Made by a program: the position numbers and the translations under genes. This document shows, in pieces, positions 42,530-51,505 of a stretch of DNA of 64,000 nucleotides (position 1 is the first letter of the stretch; every line of letters starts with the position of its first letter). Origin of the DNA: Streptomyces sp. NBC_00223 (GTDB lineage Bacteria > Actinomycetota > Actinomycetes > Streptomycetales > Streptomycetaceae); contig NZ_CP108109.1 of assembly GCF_036199905.1 (NCBI RefSeq), forward strand, positions 4,387,501 through 4,451,500, written 5' to 3'. Under the pieces are notes generated by a model. That model was not told where the DNA came from. It saw only the letters and a program-made list of their open reading frames with translations, and searched no databases.

Positions 42530-44298
42530 CCAGGCCCTGGAGGCGGCGCTGCGCGCTCACCCTCCTCGTCCTGCTCGGCGCGCTGACCGGTCTGATCCGT
42601 ACGGCGCCGCCGGCTGCCGCGCACGCGTACACGATCGCCACCACCCCCTCGAACGGGTCGGAGGTGACCGTGCCCCCGACGGAGGTGCGGGTGACCTTCG
42701 ACGAGCCGGTCACGCTGCCGGTCGGGAAAGGGGCGGCCGGCGTGGTGGACGCGGCGGGTAGGGATGCGGGCAGTGGATCGGTGCGACTCACCGGCGGGCG
42801 GCGCACCCTGGTCATCGGCATGCGGGCAGGACTGGCCAAGGGCACCTACATCGCCGGCTGGTCGGTGGTCTCCAGCGACACGCACCCGGTGGGCGGCTCG
42901 ATCGAGTTCGGCTACGGCGTACCCGCGACGGCGGCCACCGCGCCGCCGGCCCCGCAGCCGAGCGCGGGCCTGCAACTGGTCGTCGGCGCCGTCAAGGGCC
43001 TGCTGTATCTGGGGCTCGTCGCCGCTTTCGGCGTCCTTCCCGCCGGTCTCGTGCTCGGCGCCGACCGTGACGAGCGCCGGGTCCTGCGGCGCGTCGCCGG
43101 TGCGGGCATGCTGCTGGCGCTAGTTGCTTCGGTGCTCCAGGTGGTGGCGCAGTACCTGTGGGACGCCTCCGCCGTGCCGGGCGGTGCCACCTGGGCGGGC
43201 CTGCGCGCGTTCGCGGGGTCCGGCTACGCGGGGGCGGTTCTGGTACGGGCCGGGCTGCTCGCGGCGGCGCTCGCGGTGCTGCCGCGGCTGCGGAGGGCCG
43301 GGGGCGCGGAATCGGCCGGATGGTGGGCCGGGGGAGCGGTGCTGGCGTTGGCGGCGCTCGGCTCCGTCGTCCACAACGGCCATGGCGGCACGGGCTCCTG
43401 GTGGTACTTCGCGACCACGCTGGTCCACGTGTCGGCGGTCACGGCATGGCTCGGCGGCCTCGCCGTCCTAGGCCGGCTGATGCTCCGGCGCCGTCTGACC
43501 CCGACCCGGCTGGCCCGGCTCCCCCTCTGGTCGCGTTACGCGGCGTCCAGCGTGGCTCTGCTGGCGCTCACCGGCTTGATCCAGGCCCTGATCCAGGTGC
43601 GGTACGTACCGGCGCTGGTTCACACGACGTACGGCTGCGTACTCCTGGTGAAGCTCGCGCTGGTGGCCGCTGCCCTGCTGCTGGGGTGGCGCGGCAACCG
43701 CTGGGTGGGCCGGTGGGCGGGCAGGCGGGGCGTGGGCAGGCGCGGTGCGGGTGTTGGCCCGGGCGATGTCGCCGCGAAAAGCCCGAGCGCGGGCCCGAGC
43801 GCGGGCGCCGTACACGGCCTGGTCCCGCCCGGGGAGACGGCGCGGTTGCGCGGGCGGGTGCGGGCCGAGGCGGGGATCGGGGTGGTGATCGTCGTCGTCT
43901 CCGGTGTGCTGTCCTCCGTCGCCCCCGCCGGAGCCGCGTACGCCCCGACCCGGGTCGTGCACGCCGTGGTCGGCCCGTACACCGTGATCTTCGAGGTCGC
44001 GCCCGCCCGGCGCGGCCTGGAGAGCTTCCGTGTCACCGCCCAGGGCGCAGGCGACACGACCGCGCTGCCGAGGTCCGTGTCGCTCGACCTCGGGCAGGAC
44101 GCCGGCGCGGTCGAGGACCTGCGCGTTCCCTTCTCGTACCGGCTGCCCGGCTCGATCCGCCCGGGCAGGGCCACGGCGTTCACCTTCGTCAGCTCCTCGG
44201 TCAACGTACCCGCCGCAGGACGGTGGACCGCGACCCTCACGGTCGTCGCCGGTCCGACCGAGCAGTACACGACCGCGCTGCACTACCGGGTCCTGTGA
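42526..44298 (+). CDS. CopC-CopD fusion copper transport protein (YcnJ-like)
   Basis: A 590-residue membrane protein. After the signal, mature His33 starts a CopC domain (33-130, with the second His in [13 protein letters not shown]). An eight- or nine-helix CopD domain (about 145-470) follows, containing [19 protein letters not shown] and [21 protein letters not shown], then a C-terminal extracellular beta domain (about 480-590) like that of other actinobacterial YcnJ proteins. It probably imports copper with YcnI delivering the metal. GTG start overlapping the ycnI stop. An Arg/Gly-rich loop near residue 400 is unusually long. Confidence 0.9.
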   Translation: MTRPWRRRCALTLLVLLGALTGLIRTAPPAAAHAYTIATTPSNGSEVTVPPTEVRVTFDEPVTLPVGKGAAGVVDAAGRDAGSGSVRLTGGRRTLVIGMRAGLAKGTYIAGWSVVSSDTHPVGGSIEFGYGVPATAATAPPAPQPSAGLQLVVGAVKGLLYLGLVAAFGVLPAGLVLGADRDERRVLRRVAGAGMLLALVASVLQVVAQYLWDASAVPGGATWAGLRAFAGSGYAGAVLVRAGLLAAALAVLPRLRRAGGAESAGWWAGGAVLALAALGSVVHNGHGGTGSWWYFATTLVHVSAVTAWLGGLAVLGRLMLRRRLTPTRLARLPLWSRYAASSVALLALTGLIQALIQVRYVPALVHTTYGCVLLVKLALVAAALLLGWRGNRWVGRWAGRRGVGRRGAGVGPGDVAAKSPSAGPSAGAVHGLVPPGETARLRGRVRAEAGIGVVIVVVSGVLSSVAPAGAAYAPTRVVHAVVGPYTVIFEVAPARRGLESFRVTAQGAGDTTALPRSVSLDLGQDAGAVEDLRVPFSYRLPGSIRPGRATAFTFVSSSVNVPAAGRWTATLTVVAGPTEQYTTALHYRVL

Positions 44299-44536
44299 AC
44301 CACCGCCTCCGGCAGCGCTGTTCGCGCCCCGCCCGTCCCGCTGGAAGGTGTGGCGGCCCGGGTCGCGTGGGACGGGGACCGGATCGGCCGCCGAGGCCGG
44401 ATGACCGGCGTCCGCGCCGCGATCGGAGCCGCCGCTCGACGAGTCGTCATCCGCACGGCCGCGTACGTGGCAAGCGGAAGCCGGTGCCGCACCCGCCCCA
44501 CCCGCCCCACCCACCCACGTCAACGGAGACCCCACC

Positions 44537-45859
44537 ATGTCCGACGCCTCAGACACCCCCGCCCGCGCCCTCCGCCTCTCCGCGCGTGAGCGCGACGCCG
44601 TCGACGCCCTTCTGCGTTTTCCCCTGGTCGCCGCCGTCAACGGTCGGCGTTCGCGGCGCTTTCCGGTCGGCGGCAGCATCCCCTCCGGAGAGTTGGCCTT
44701 CACCAGCGGCAGGCCGGCGCAGCCGCTCAGCGAAGTGGAGCGGGCCCTCGTCCTGGCCGTCGTCACCGGCGTGACCGGGTGGAACCTCGGGATCTCCCAT
44801 CACCCCGGCTACGCCCCGGCGCTCCCCAACTACCCGGGCGCGGCCGGCGGTCGGACCTTTCCCTCGGCCGCCGGCTTCCACACCACCGAGTTCTTCTTCA
44901 CCGACGACTCGGGCACGTACTTCCTGTCCAGCCGCGACGAGGCCCCCGCGGGCGAGGTCCCGTCCGGCGCCGAGGCGGACGGCCTCGACGTCGACGCCTG
45001 GCTGAACGCCACCACGGCCCGCTACCGCAAGCTCTCCCCGCAGCGCCTGTGGCTGCCCCGCGAAGAGCCGTACCTGGAAGGCCACAACACCTGGATCGCC
45101 AACCATCCCGGCTCCCTGCTGGTCATCCCGGTCGCCGACCTCGCCCAGCACCTGATCGCCAACCTCGCCTTCTTCCTGCAGAACGGCTACGGCGTGTACG
45201 ACGACGTCAACGGCCGCCCGCTCCCCGGCGCGCACGACCCGTCATTGCGTCACGCGGGCGACCCGTACCCGCTCTCCTTCGTGGAGCAGTACACCCTGGC
45301 CGAGGCGAGCGCCGAGCTCATCACCGGCGTCTACAACGGCCATCTGCTGCTGGGCGCAATGGGCCTGGGCGGGTGGACCTTCGACGGGATCGACCGGCTC
45401 TCGGTGCTCGGCGCCTCCGGCAACCCGGACGTCCCCGGCCTGGGCTTCCACGTCGAGCACGACGAGCGGTGGGCGCTGCCCAACCCGACCGGCCTCGTCG
45501 GCGTCTTCGAGACCCTGTCGCGCCCTCACGTACGGGACGCCACGGAGGCCGTGCAACGCTTCACCGAGCGGAAGTTCGGCCCCGGCGGCCCGTTCCACCC
45601 CGACACCCCGGGACCCTGGCGCGACACCCGCCGGGTACGCTCCTCCGCCGCCCCGTACGACGAGCGCTTCGTACGCCTGCTGACCGACCAGGTGAGCTAC
45701 ATCGACGAGACCTTCGGCAAGGTCCCCGGCACCGTACCCACCGTCCACATCCTCAACTACCTGCAAGCCCAGCACCTCGACCCGGACTTCTACGACCACC
45801 ACTTCACCCCCGGCGCCTACCTCCCCACCCACCGCGACCACCAGGCCACCTGGCACTGA
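44537..45859 (+). CDS. uncharacterised 440-residue protein
   Basis: I do not recognise this protein. It is soluble-looking, without signal peptide or membrane helices. Landmarks are RDAVDALLRFPLVAAVNGRR, RRFPVGGSIPSGELAFTSGR, FHTTEFFFTDDSGTYFLSSR, YLEGHNTWIANHPGSLLVIP and a C-terminus with several His (FYDHHFTPGAYLPTHRDHQ). The first 60 residues faintly recall the opening of nitroreductase-like proteins (RRSxRxF), but the rest does not settle this. Codon use and the A-rich sequence before the ATG support a real gene. It stands alone after the copper operon; the 238-base gap between them holds nothing I can name. Confidence 0.7.
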   Translation: MSDASDTPARALRLSARERDAVDALLRFPLVAAVNGRRSRRFPVGGSIPSGELAFTSGRPAQPLSEVERALVLAVVTGVTGWNLGISHHPGYAPALPNYPGAAGGRTFPSAAGFHTTEFFFTDDSGTYFLSSRDEAPAGEVPSGAEADGLDVDAWLNATTARYRKLSPQRLWLPREEPYLEGHNTWIANHPGSLLVIPVADLAQHLIANLAFFLQNGYGVYDDVNGRPLPGAHDPSLRHAGDPYPLSFVEQYTLAEASAELITGVYNGHLLLGAMGLGGWTFDGIDRLSVLGASGNPDVPGLGFHVEHDERWALPNPTGLVGVFETLSRPHVRDATEAVQRFTERKFGPGGPFHPDTPGPWRDTRRVRSSAAPYDERFVRLLTDQVSYIDETFGKVPGTVPTVHILNYLQAQHLDPDFYDHHFTPGAYLPTHRDHQATWH

Positions 45860-46566
45860 CCTACCCGCTCGGGTGTCGTGGCGTGCTGCTCGCCGACGTG
45901 TCCGGCTACCGGCCGTGCGGGGGCCGGCGCTCCCGTCGGTCGACGGCGGGTCCGGGCATTCGTCATCGGACCCCAGTCCGATCTCCTCGCCGTGCAGCAG
46001 GAGCATGCGCTCCCGGTGGGCCCCGGCGCCCCGCATGGTCACGAAGCTGCGGATCTTCGCCGAACGGCTGACCAGGTGGTCGGCCTCGCGGACGAAGACG
46101 ATCGAACGGGTCGGACCGCGTATCCGCAGCGGGACGGTCAAGGTGCCGTCGTCACCGGCCGCCGGCCGCCAGTCGCCAGCCGCCGGAGACCTGGTGCGGG
46201 TGGCGGCGGGCGTGGTCCTGGCGCCGGACCGTCGAACACCCGACGGCGAGCCCCACATGATTCGGCCGGACGAACACCCGGCAGTACGGCCAGGCCGCCC
46301 CGCCTCCCGCGGCGAAGAGTTCGGGCCGTCCCCTGAGTCACCCCACCCTCTCGCACCCCACCAGGCACCGAAACAGAGACCGCAGGTCACAGGGCAGTGG
46401 CGAGCCGCCCGCATGGAGCGGCATGAAGACTCCCGCCCGACGGGACGGCGCCGGCGGCTTTCGGCCAGTGAAAACCCGCTCGGTAGGACTCGTTGCGCTT
46501 CGACAATTCGACTGTCATCGTATCGCTCAAACCTCCGATGATGGCACCGAGCTGCTTCATCCCTCA
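45860..46566. other. intergenic stretch before the endoglucanase gene
   Basis: No frame here has a convincing start and codon pattern. A minus-strand stretch (about 46000-46140) reads RGPTRSIVFVREADHLVSR and RERMLLLHGEEIGLGS, which looks protein-like but has no clear family or start and may be a relic. The right end is AT-richer and should hold the endoglucanase promoter. Confidence 0.4.
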
Positions 46567-46582
46567 GTCGAAGCGCTTCGAC
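46567..46582. promoter_or_regulatory. 16-bp perfect palindrome, probable LacI-family operator
   Basis: GTCGAAGCGCTTCGAC is fully symmetric and sits 50 bases before the GH12 start codon. The AGCGCT centre is shared with the cellulase operator TGGGAGCGCTCCCA bound by CebR-type LacI repressors, though the arms differ. It is a good candidate site for sugar-responsive repression of the endoglucanase. Confidence 0.65.
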
Positions 46583-46631
46583 GATATGTCCGCGCGGGAG
46601 CCGTCACAGCCACACGAAACGGAGTCCCCCC

Positions 46632-47345
46632 ATGCACGTGACTCTTCGGAGAAACCCCCGCACCCTCCTGCTCGGCCTCGCCGCCGCCGCGGCCGCCGCC
46701 GTCGGACTGGCCGCAGCGCCCGCCCAGGCCGCCACCTGGTCGTCGAGCGACCAGTGGGCCACCTGGTCCAACGGCGGCTACACCCTCTACAACGACGTCT
46801 GGGGCAGCGGCGCCGGCTCGCAGACGATCTGGGCCAACTCGTACAGCGACTGGGGGGTGTCGGCGAACCACCCGAACACCGGCGGCGTGAAGTCGTACCC
46901 CAACGCCACCCGTTACGTGGGCAAGAAGCTCAGCGCGCTGCACTCCGTCAGCTCCAGCTTCAACGTCAGCGTGCCGTCGAGCGGCGCGTACGAGACGGCG
47001 TACGACGTCTGGGACACGAACAACGCGTACGAGATCATGCTCTGGATGAACAAGACCGGCGCGGTCGGCCCGCTCGGCACCTCGCAGGGCACCGTCACCG
47101 TCGGCGGCAGCACGTGGACGGTCTACAAGGGGAGCAACGGCGCCAACGCCGTCTTCTCCTTCGTCCGCACGTCCAACACGAGCTCTTCCACCGTGGACGT
47201 GCTGGCCGTCCTGAACTGGCTCAAGAACACCAAGGGCTGGTTCGGCGACATCACCCTCGGCAACGTCCAGTTCGGCTACGAGATCACGTCCTCCGCCGGC
47301 GGCCTGAACTTCACGACGAACTCGTTCTCCGTGTCCTCGTCCTGA
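46632..47345 (+). CDS. GH12 endoglucanase (cellulase)
   Basis: A 237-residue secreted beta-glucanase. The Sec signal ends at AQAA (about 34), and the beta-jelly-roll catalytic domain fills the rest without a binding module. The two catalytic glutamates are Glu134 (NAYEIMLWMNK, nucleophile) and Glu217 (FGYEIT, acid/base), the GH12 arrangement. ATG with GGAG six bases upstream. It is a single gene under the palindromic operator just upstream, and should cut cellulose or mixed beta-glucans outside the cell. Confidence 0.88.
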   Translation: MHVTLRRNPRTLLLGLAAAAAAAVGLAAAPAQAATWSSSDQWATWSNGGYTLYNDVWGSGAGSQTIWANSYSDWGVSANHPNTGGVKSYPNATRYVGKKLSALHSVSSSFNVSVPSSGAYETAYDVWDTNNAYEIMLWMNKTGAVGPLGTSQGTVTVGGSTWTVYKGSNGANAVFSFVRTSNTSSSTVDVLAVLNWLKNTKGWFGDITLGNVQFGYEITSSAGGLNFTTNSFSVSSS

Positions 47346-47899
47346 CGGGCGACAGAAACGCCGGACGGCGCCCTCCCGCCCCGCGGAGAGCGCCACCCGG
47401 CGCACGGAGCCGACGGCGGGACGTCGCATGCGACCCGGCCGGCAGGGCGGCTCGTTCGGCGACCGCCCGGCCCCGAGGCGTGAGGGCTTCCGGAGCACGC
47501 GGTTCGAGATCGGCACCCCGGTCGACCGCGGGCGACCCCGGAGCGGCGCCGCGGCACCTTCACCGACGACCGTCGCGGGCCCTGCGTTGCAGCCGGTCCC
47601 TGGCGGCTCCGCCGGTACGGGCTTGAGCATCGTGCTGACAGGACCGGGCCACGCCCGGTCTGAACCGTCCGGTTCTGGTGGAGGCCGTGACGCCCTCCTG
47701 ATGCAGGTGCTCCGCGAGAGCGAAAGAGGTGCACTGGGCGGATTCAAGGAGCCGTCGCAACGCTGCTGGTCCGCGGCGATCTGAGAGGACGTCAAGTCCC
47801 ATCTCGCCGGGTCCGTGATCGCTCGTTCGTGCGACTGCTTGCCGTTCGGGCCAGCGGTTGGGCGCGCGCATGCCCGACGACCCGCATCCCGGTCGTCAC

Positions 47900-47952
47900 G
47901 AGCGGATGACGGGAATCGAACCCACGCTCCGAGCTTGGGAATCATGGGCGCT
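47900..47952 (-). repeat. tRNA-Gly 3'-half copy A (attachment-site scar)
   Basis: Read on the minus strand this is the 3' half of a glycine tRNA: anticodon loop TTCCCAA, variable loop, T-arm GGTTCGATTCC and acceptor strand ATCCGCTC. It matches copy C at 62.6 kb in 49 of 53 bases. The CCA is lost and no 5' half precedes it, so it is not a tRNA gene. The shared block extends about 11 bases beyond the tRNA part, as expected for ends of one integrated element. Confidence 0.7.
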
Positions 47953-47984
47953 CTTCTGGCCTCTCCCCTGGTCAGGCGGCCTTC

Positions 47985-48105
47985 ATGGACTTGGGGGCAC
48001 ACCTTGGCCATGACCTGTGTGACCGTGATCGCCCGTGGCGTACCGCTGCATCTGGTGCACGAGTGGTGCGGCAGTACGCCACGAAAAGTCTTCGGGGGCA
48101 GTTGA
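47985..48105 (+). pseudogene. relic of a tyrosine recombinase (integrase) C-terminus
   Basis: The plus frame reads GHTLAMTCVTVIARGVPLHL then VHEWCGSTPRK and stops. This matches the HxLRHT...ARGVPLHVVxxxxGH region of tyrosine recombinases, with the Arg of HxxR and the final catalytic Tyr missing. Only about 35 residues remain. Its position 33 bases from a tRNA 3' end copy is where integrase genes of tRNA-targeting elements lie. The match is short and by eye. Confidence 0.45.
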
Positions 48106-48334
48106 CCCTCGGTGAGGTATCGGGGCAGGCATCGATCGCTGGGAAACCTCCGGACCACCGAGACCGATCTTTGCCTGGGGCCGTTCGACGGGACCGCTCA
48201 CACCAACGGAGGAGCCTGGCCCCGTCGGTCACGGTTCGCGTCCGCCGTCTGCCCGATCCTGGCGGCGGACCGCATCTGCCCAGGCCGTGGGCAGGGAGCC
48301 AGCTCGCAAACCCATCTCTGCCCGAAGAGGAACG

Positions 48335-49492
48335 ATGAAGCGCTTGCCCACGTTCGCTCACGCTGCCAGGACTGCCGTCGCGGTGGCGGGCTCCATGGCT
48401 GTGTTCGCCCTCCCCGCCGCTTCGGCAGCGGCGTCACCCGCCCCGCACCCGAGCGGGTCCGAGGGTCCGGTGTTCGTTCAGACGGACAACCCCGCCGGCA
48501 ACGAGATCGTCGCCTACCGCCGCGCCGCCGACGGCTCCCTCAGCCGGCGGGGCACCTTCGCCACCGGCGGTAAGGGCGGCGTCCTCGACGGCTCGGTCGT
48601 CGACCACCTCGCCTCGCAGGACTCCCTCGTCTACGACTGTGCCCACCACCTCCTCTTCGCTGTCAACGCGGGCAGTGACACCGTCACCGTCTTCTCCGTC
48701 GACGGCGAAAAGCTCCACCGCGAGCAGGTCATCTCCTCCGGCGGAAGCTTCCCCGTCAGCGTCACCGTCCACAAGGACCGGGTCTACGTCCTCAACGCCC
48801 GCGAGGGCGGTTCCGTCCAGGGCTACCGGATCGCCGGAGGCAAGAGGCTGGAGCGGGTGGCCGGGTGGAAGCGGGAGCTCGGCCTCGACACCACGGCAGC
48901 GCCGGAGTTCACCCATACCCCCGGCCAGGTGTCCTTCACCGACGACGGTTCCCGACTGATCGTCACCACGAAGGCCGGCGGCAGCAGCATCGACGTCTTC
49001 GGAGTGAGCCCGTCCGGAGCCCTCTCCGCCCGGCCCGTCGTGAACGTGGAGAACGGAGCGGTTCCCTTCGGCTTCACCTTCGACGGCCACGGCCGCCTGG
49101 TCGTCGCCGATGCCGGCACCAACGCGGTACTGACCTTCGCGATCCGCGGGGACGGCAGCCTCGTCCGGCTCGACGACGCGCCCACCGGTCAGCAGGCGAC
49201 CTGCTGGATCGCCCGCGCCGGGGACCGCTTCTACGCCTCCAACGCCGGCAGCAACACGCTCTCCGGGTTCCGGCAGACCCGCCGGGCCACGCTCGAACCG
49301 CTCGGCGACACCGCGACCGGTGCGGGCACCGTGGATTCCGCCGTCACCCCCGACGAGCGCTTCCTGTACGTCCAGACCGGTGGTACCGGCGGTGTCGACG
49401 CCTTCCGCGTCGAGCCGGACGGCTCCCTGGACAAGGTCGGCACCGTCACCGTCCCCGACGCGGTCGGCGGGGAGGGAATCGTCGCCCTGTAG
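48335..49492 (+). CDS. secreted lactonase-like beta-propeller protein
   Basis: A 385-residue exported protein with a Sec signal (AVAVAGSMAVFALPAASA). Repeated four-strand blades (FAVNAGSDTVTVFSVDGEKL, VYVLNAREGGSVQGYRI, VVADAGTNAVLTFAIRGDG, FYASNAGSNTLSGFR) form a seven-bladed propeller of the YncE/6-phosphogluconolactonase-like type. The substrate is unknown; propellers of this type are often only binding proteins. ATG with GAGGAA upstream. It begins right after the integrase relic and may belong to the element. Confidence 0.85.
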   Translation: MKRLPTFAHAARTAVAVAGSMAVFALPAASAAASPAPHPSGSEGPVFVQTDNPAGNEIVAYRRAADGSLSRRGTFATGGKGGVLDGSVVDHLASQDSLVYDCAHHLLFAVNAGSDTVTVFSVDGEKLHREQVISSGGSFPVSVTVHKDRVYVLNAREGGSVQGYRIAGGKRLERVAGWKRELGLDTTAAPEFTHTPGQVSFTDDGSRLIVTTKAGGSSIDVFGVSPSGALSARPVVNVENGAVPFGFTFDGHGRLVVADAGTNAVLTFAIRGDGSLVRLDDAPTGQQATCWIARAGDRFYASNAGSNTLSGFRQTRRATLEPLGDTATGAGTVDSAVTPDERFLYVQTGGTGGVDAFRVEPDGSLDKVGTVTVPDAVGGEGIVAL

Positions 49493-49775
49493 CCCCGACG
49501 CCCGGAAAGCCACCGCCGGGCAGTAAATGACCGGATCGAACGGCCCGACCGTACACGCCGGATCCGAGCCGGCACCTCCGGGCGAAGAGGCACGGGGACT
49601 GGGAGGAGCGTGGAAGGTACAGGCCCCGTCCGCTCCGCGTCTCCTTCCGCCGAACCTGTTGGGAACCGGCTCCAGGCAGTTCGGATGGGCTAGCATCTGT
49701 CCCCACCAGGGGGGCCTGTCCAGCGTGACGTGAGCACCCACCGGCGTACCCGAAGTAGGAGCCGAAGCCTCCGTC

Positions 49776-50612
49776 ATGTCGTACTCCGCAGAGATCAGCC
49801 GTACTAATCCGGGTTGTTTCATCTTCCTTGTCGACCAGTCGACGTCGATGGGTGACGCGATCGGTGACGAAGCCCAACAACAGAAGGCCGATGTCGTCGC
49901 GAACGCCATCAACCGGCTGCTCACCGAACTGTCGGTCAAGTGCGCCAAGGAAGAGGGCGTCCGGGACTACTTTCATGTCGCGGTCGTCGGCTACGGGCAT
50001 TCAGTCGGTTCCGCGTTCGGGGGCGCTTTGGCCGGCCGTGACCTCGTTCCACTGGGTGAGGTCGCCAACAACCCCGCGCGGGTGGAGAACCGGGTGAAGA
50101 AGGTCTCGGACGGGGCCGGCGGACTGGTGGAGACCAGCGTCAGTTTCCCGGTGTGGATGGATCCGGTCGCGCAGGGCGGCACGCCGATGACGCGCGCGTT
50201 GGGATACGCGGATTCGCTGGTAGCTCGGTGGATCGAAGAACACCCCGGGGGCTTCCCGCCGATCGTGCTGAATCTTACCGACGGTGAATCGACCGACGGC
50301 GATCCGACCAGCGCGGCGATATCCATCGCGTCGCACGCGACAGCCGATGGCACCGTGCTGCTGTTCAACCTTCATGTCTCCGCGGGCGGCGGTTCGCCGA
50401 TCACGTTCCCGGACGCGGAGGCAGGTCTGCCGGACTCATATGCGCGGACACTCTTCGAGATGTCCAGCGTCCTGCCGAGCCACATGCGTTCCTACGCGGC
50501 CTCGCAGGGCCACCGTGTCTCGGAAGATACCCGAGGATTCGTCTACAACGCCGACATCGTCTCGGTAGTGGAGTTCCTGGACATCGGAACCCGAGCCACT
50601 GAACTGCGGTGA
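49776..50612 (+). CDS. von Willebrand A domain protein (YegL/TerY-like)
   Basis: A 278-residue cytoplasmic vWA protein. The metal-ion-dependent adhesion site is complete: DQSTSMG (Asp20-x-Ser22-x-Ser24), Thr in GGTPMTRAL, and Asp in LNLTDGES. It is the first gene of a three-gene operon with a PP2C phosphatase and a kinase, which overlap end to end. This is the arrangement of E. coli yegL-yegK-yegI and of the TerY-P triads tied to stress and phage-response systems. It probably acts as a scaffold recognised or phosphorylated by the kinase. The ATG lacks a strong ribosome-binding site. The 283 bases upstream hold the promoter but no gene. Confidence 0.88.
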   Translation: MSYSAEISRTNPGCFIFLVDQSTSMGDAIGDEAQQQKADVVANAINRLLTELSVKCAKEEGVRDYFHVAVVGYGHSVGSAFGGALAGRDLVPLGEVANNPARVENRVKKVSDGAGGLVETSVSFPVWMDPVAQGGTPMTRALGYADSLVARWIEEHPGGFPPIVLNLTDGESTDGDPTSAAISIASHATADGTVLLFNLHVSAGGGSPITFPDAEAGLPDSYARTLFEMSSVLPSHMRSYAASQGHRVSEDTRGFVYNADIVSVVEFLDIGTRATELR

Positions 50613-51505
50613 CGGGGGTGGCGCCCAAACTCTTCGTGAATCGGTTCCTGGTTCCGAAGGAAGGAAGCTCCGACCTCGAATGTGAGGACGCGATCGAGGT
50701 GCGGCCGAGTCTGGACCCCGACGACGCCCTGGACGCCCCTTTGTCCGCCGCTGTCGCGGACGGGGCCTCGGAGAGCATGATGGCCTCTCGGTGGGCGCAG
50801 TCTCTGGTGCGGGAGGCCGCGGAGGTCGGTCTGCTGCATTCCGAGGTATTCGGCGACCCGCGCTCGTTGTCGGCAGAGCTCGTACGCCGAGCCGTCGAGC
50901 CATGGGACGACCAGATCAAGGAGTACTGCGCTCGTCGGCAGGCCGGTGGGCGTCCCGTGCAGTGGTACGAGCAGCCGGGCCTTGAGAAGGGCGCGTATGC
51001 CACGCTCGTCGCCTTGCGCCTGCAACCCCTGCCACCTGGGGTTCCAGACGAGGACGGGCGAGCCTCGCACGGTCCTGCATGGGCTTACACGGCCGTCGCG
51101 CTCGGCGACAGCTGCCTGTTCCACGTCTCCGGCGGCGCGGCGACGTCGTTCCCCCTGACCGCGTCGGCGGAATTCGGGCTCAACCCGCGGCTCCTTGGCA
51201 GCCGTAACCACGACGTCGACCTCATCGCCGACCGTCTGTCCTTCTCCCGCGGCCACTTGCGTGACGGCGACGAACTTCTGCTGGCCACGGACGCCCTCGC
51301 CGCGTGGTTCCTCCGCGGTTGCGAGGATCGGTCCCGCCCTTGGCTCGAACTCGGTGAGGCGGCCGGGGGAGGGCAGTCTGCTTTCGGCGCTTGGGTTCAC
51401 GAGCAGCGCGAGGGGCAGCTGATGCGCAACGACGACGTAGCGCTGGTACGCGTTCTGGTTCGTGACGAGGGGGCCGGTGACGCCGATGGCCGCGACGCCG
51501 GGTGA
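50609..51505 (+). CDS. PP2C-type serine/threonine phosphatase (YegK-like)
   Basis: A 298-residue phosphatase with PP2C metal-site motifs spread as expected: CEDAIEV near the N-terminus, AVADGASES (core Asp-Gly), ALGDSCLFHV, LLLATDALAAW and MRNDDVALVRV. Domain order and length fit the YegK group. The GTG start overlaps the vWA stop as GTGA (another GTG lies nine bases later), and its end overlaps the kinase gene. It should remove phosphate groups placed by the kinase encoded next. Confidence 0.87.
   Translation: MTGVAPKLFVNRFLVPKEGSSDLECEDAIEVRPSLDPDDALDAPLSAAVADGASESMMASRWAQSLVREAAEVGLLHSEVFGDPRSLSAELVRRAVEPWDDQIKEYCARRQAGGRPVQWYEQPGLEKGAYATLVALRLQPLPPGVPDEDGRASHGPAWAYTAVALGDSCLFHVSGGAATSFPLTASAEFGLNPRLLGSRNHDVDLIADRLSFSRGHLRDGDELLLATDALAAWFLRGCEDRSRPWLELGEAAGGGQSAFGAWVHEQREGQLMRNDDVALVRVLVRDEGAGDADGRDAG

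Larger units (their letters stand above)
47346..48334. other. 989-base gene-poor stretch at the left end of the accessory island
   Basis: After the endoglucanase no intact gene is supported. It contains the first tRNA-like repeat (47900-47952) and the integrase relic just after it, both described separately. The remainder has mixed frames with poor codon bias, consistent with decayed mobile DNA. Confidence 0.5.

Noticed and set aside
46423..46641. A fourth cysteine leader peptide before the GH12 gene
   Set aside because: The short frame lacks the RRHIDL core and overlaps the endoglucanase start; the palindrome explains regulation better.
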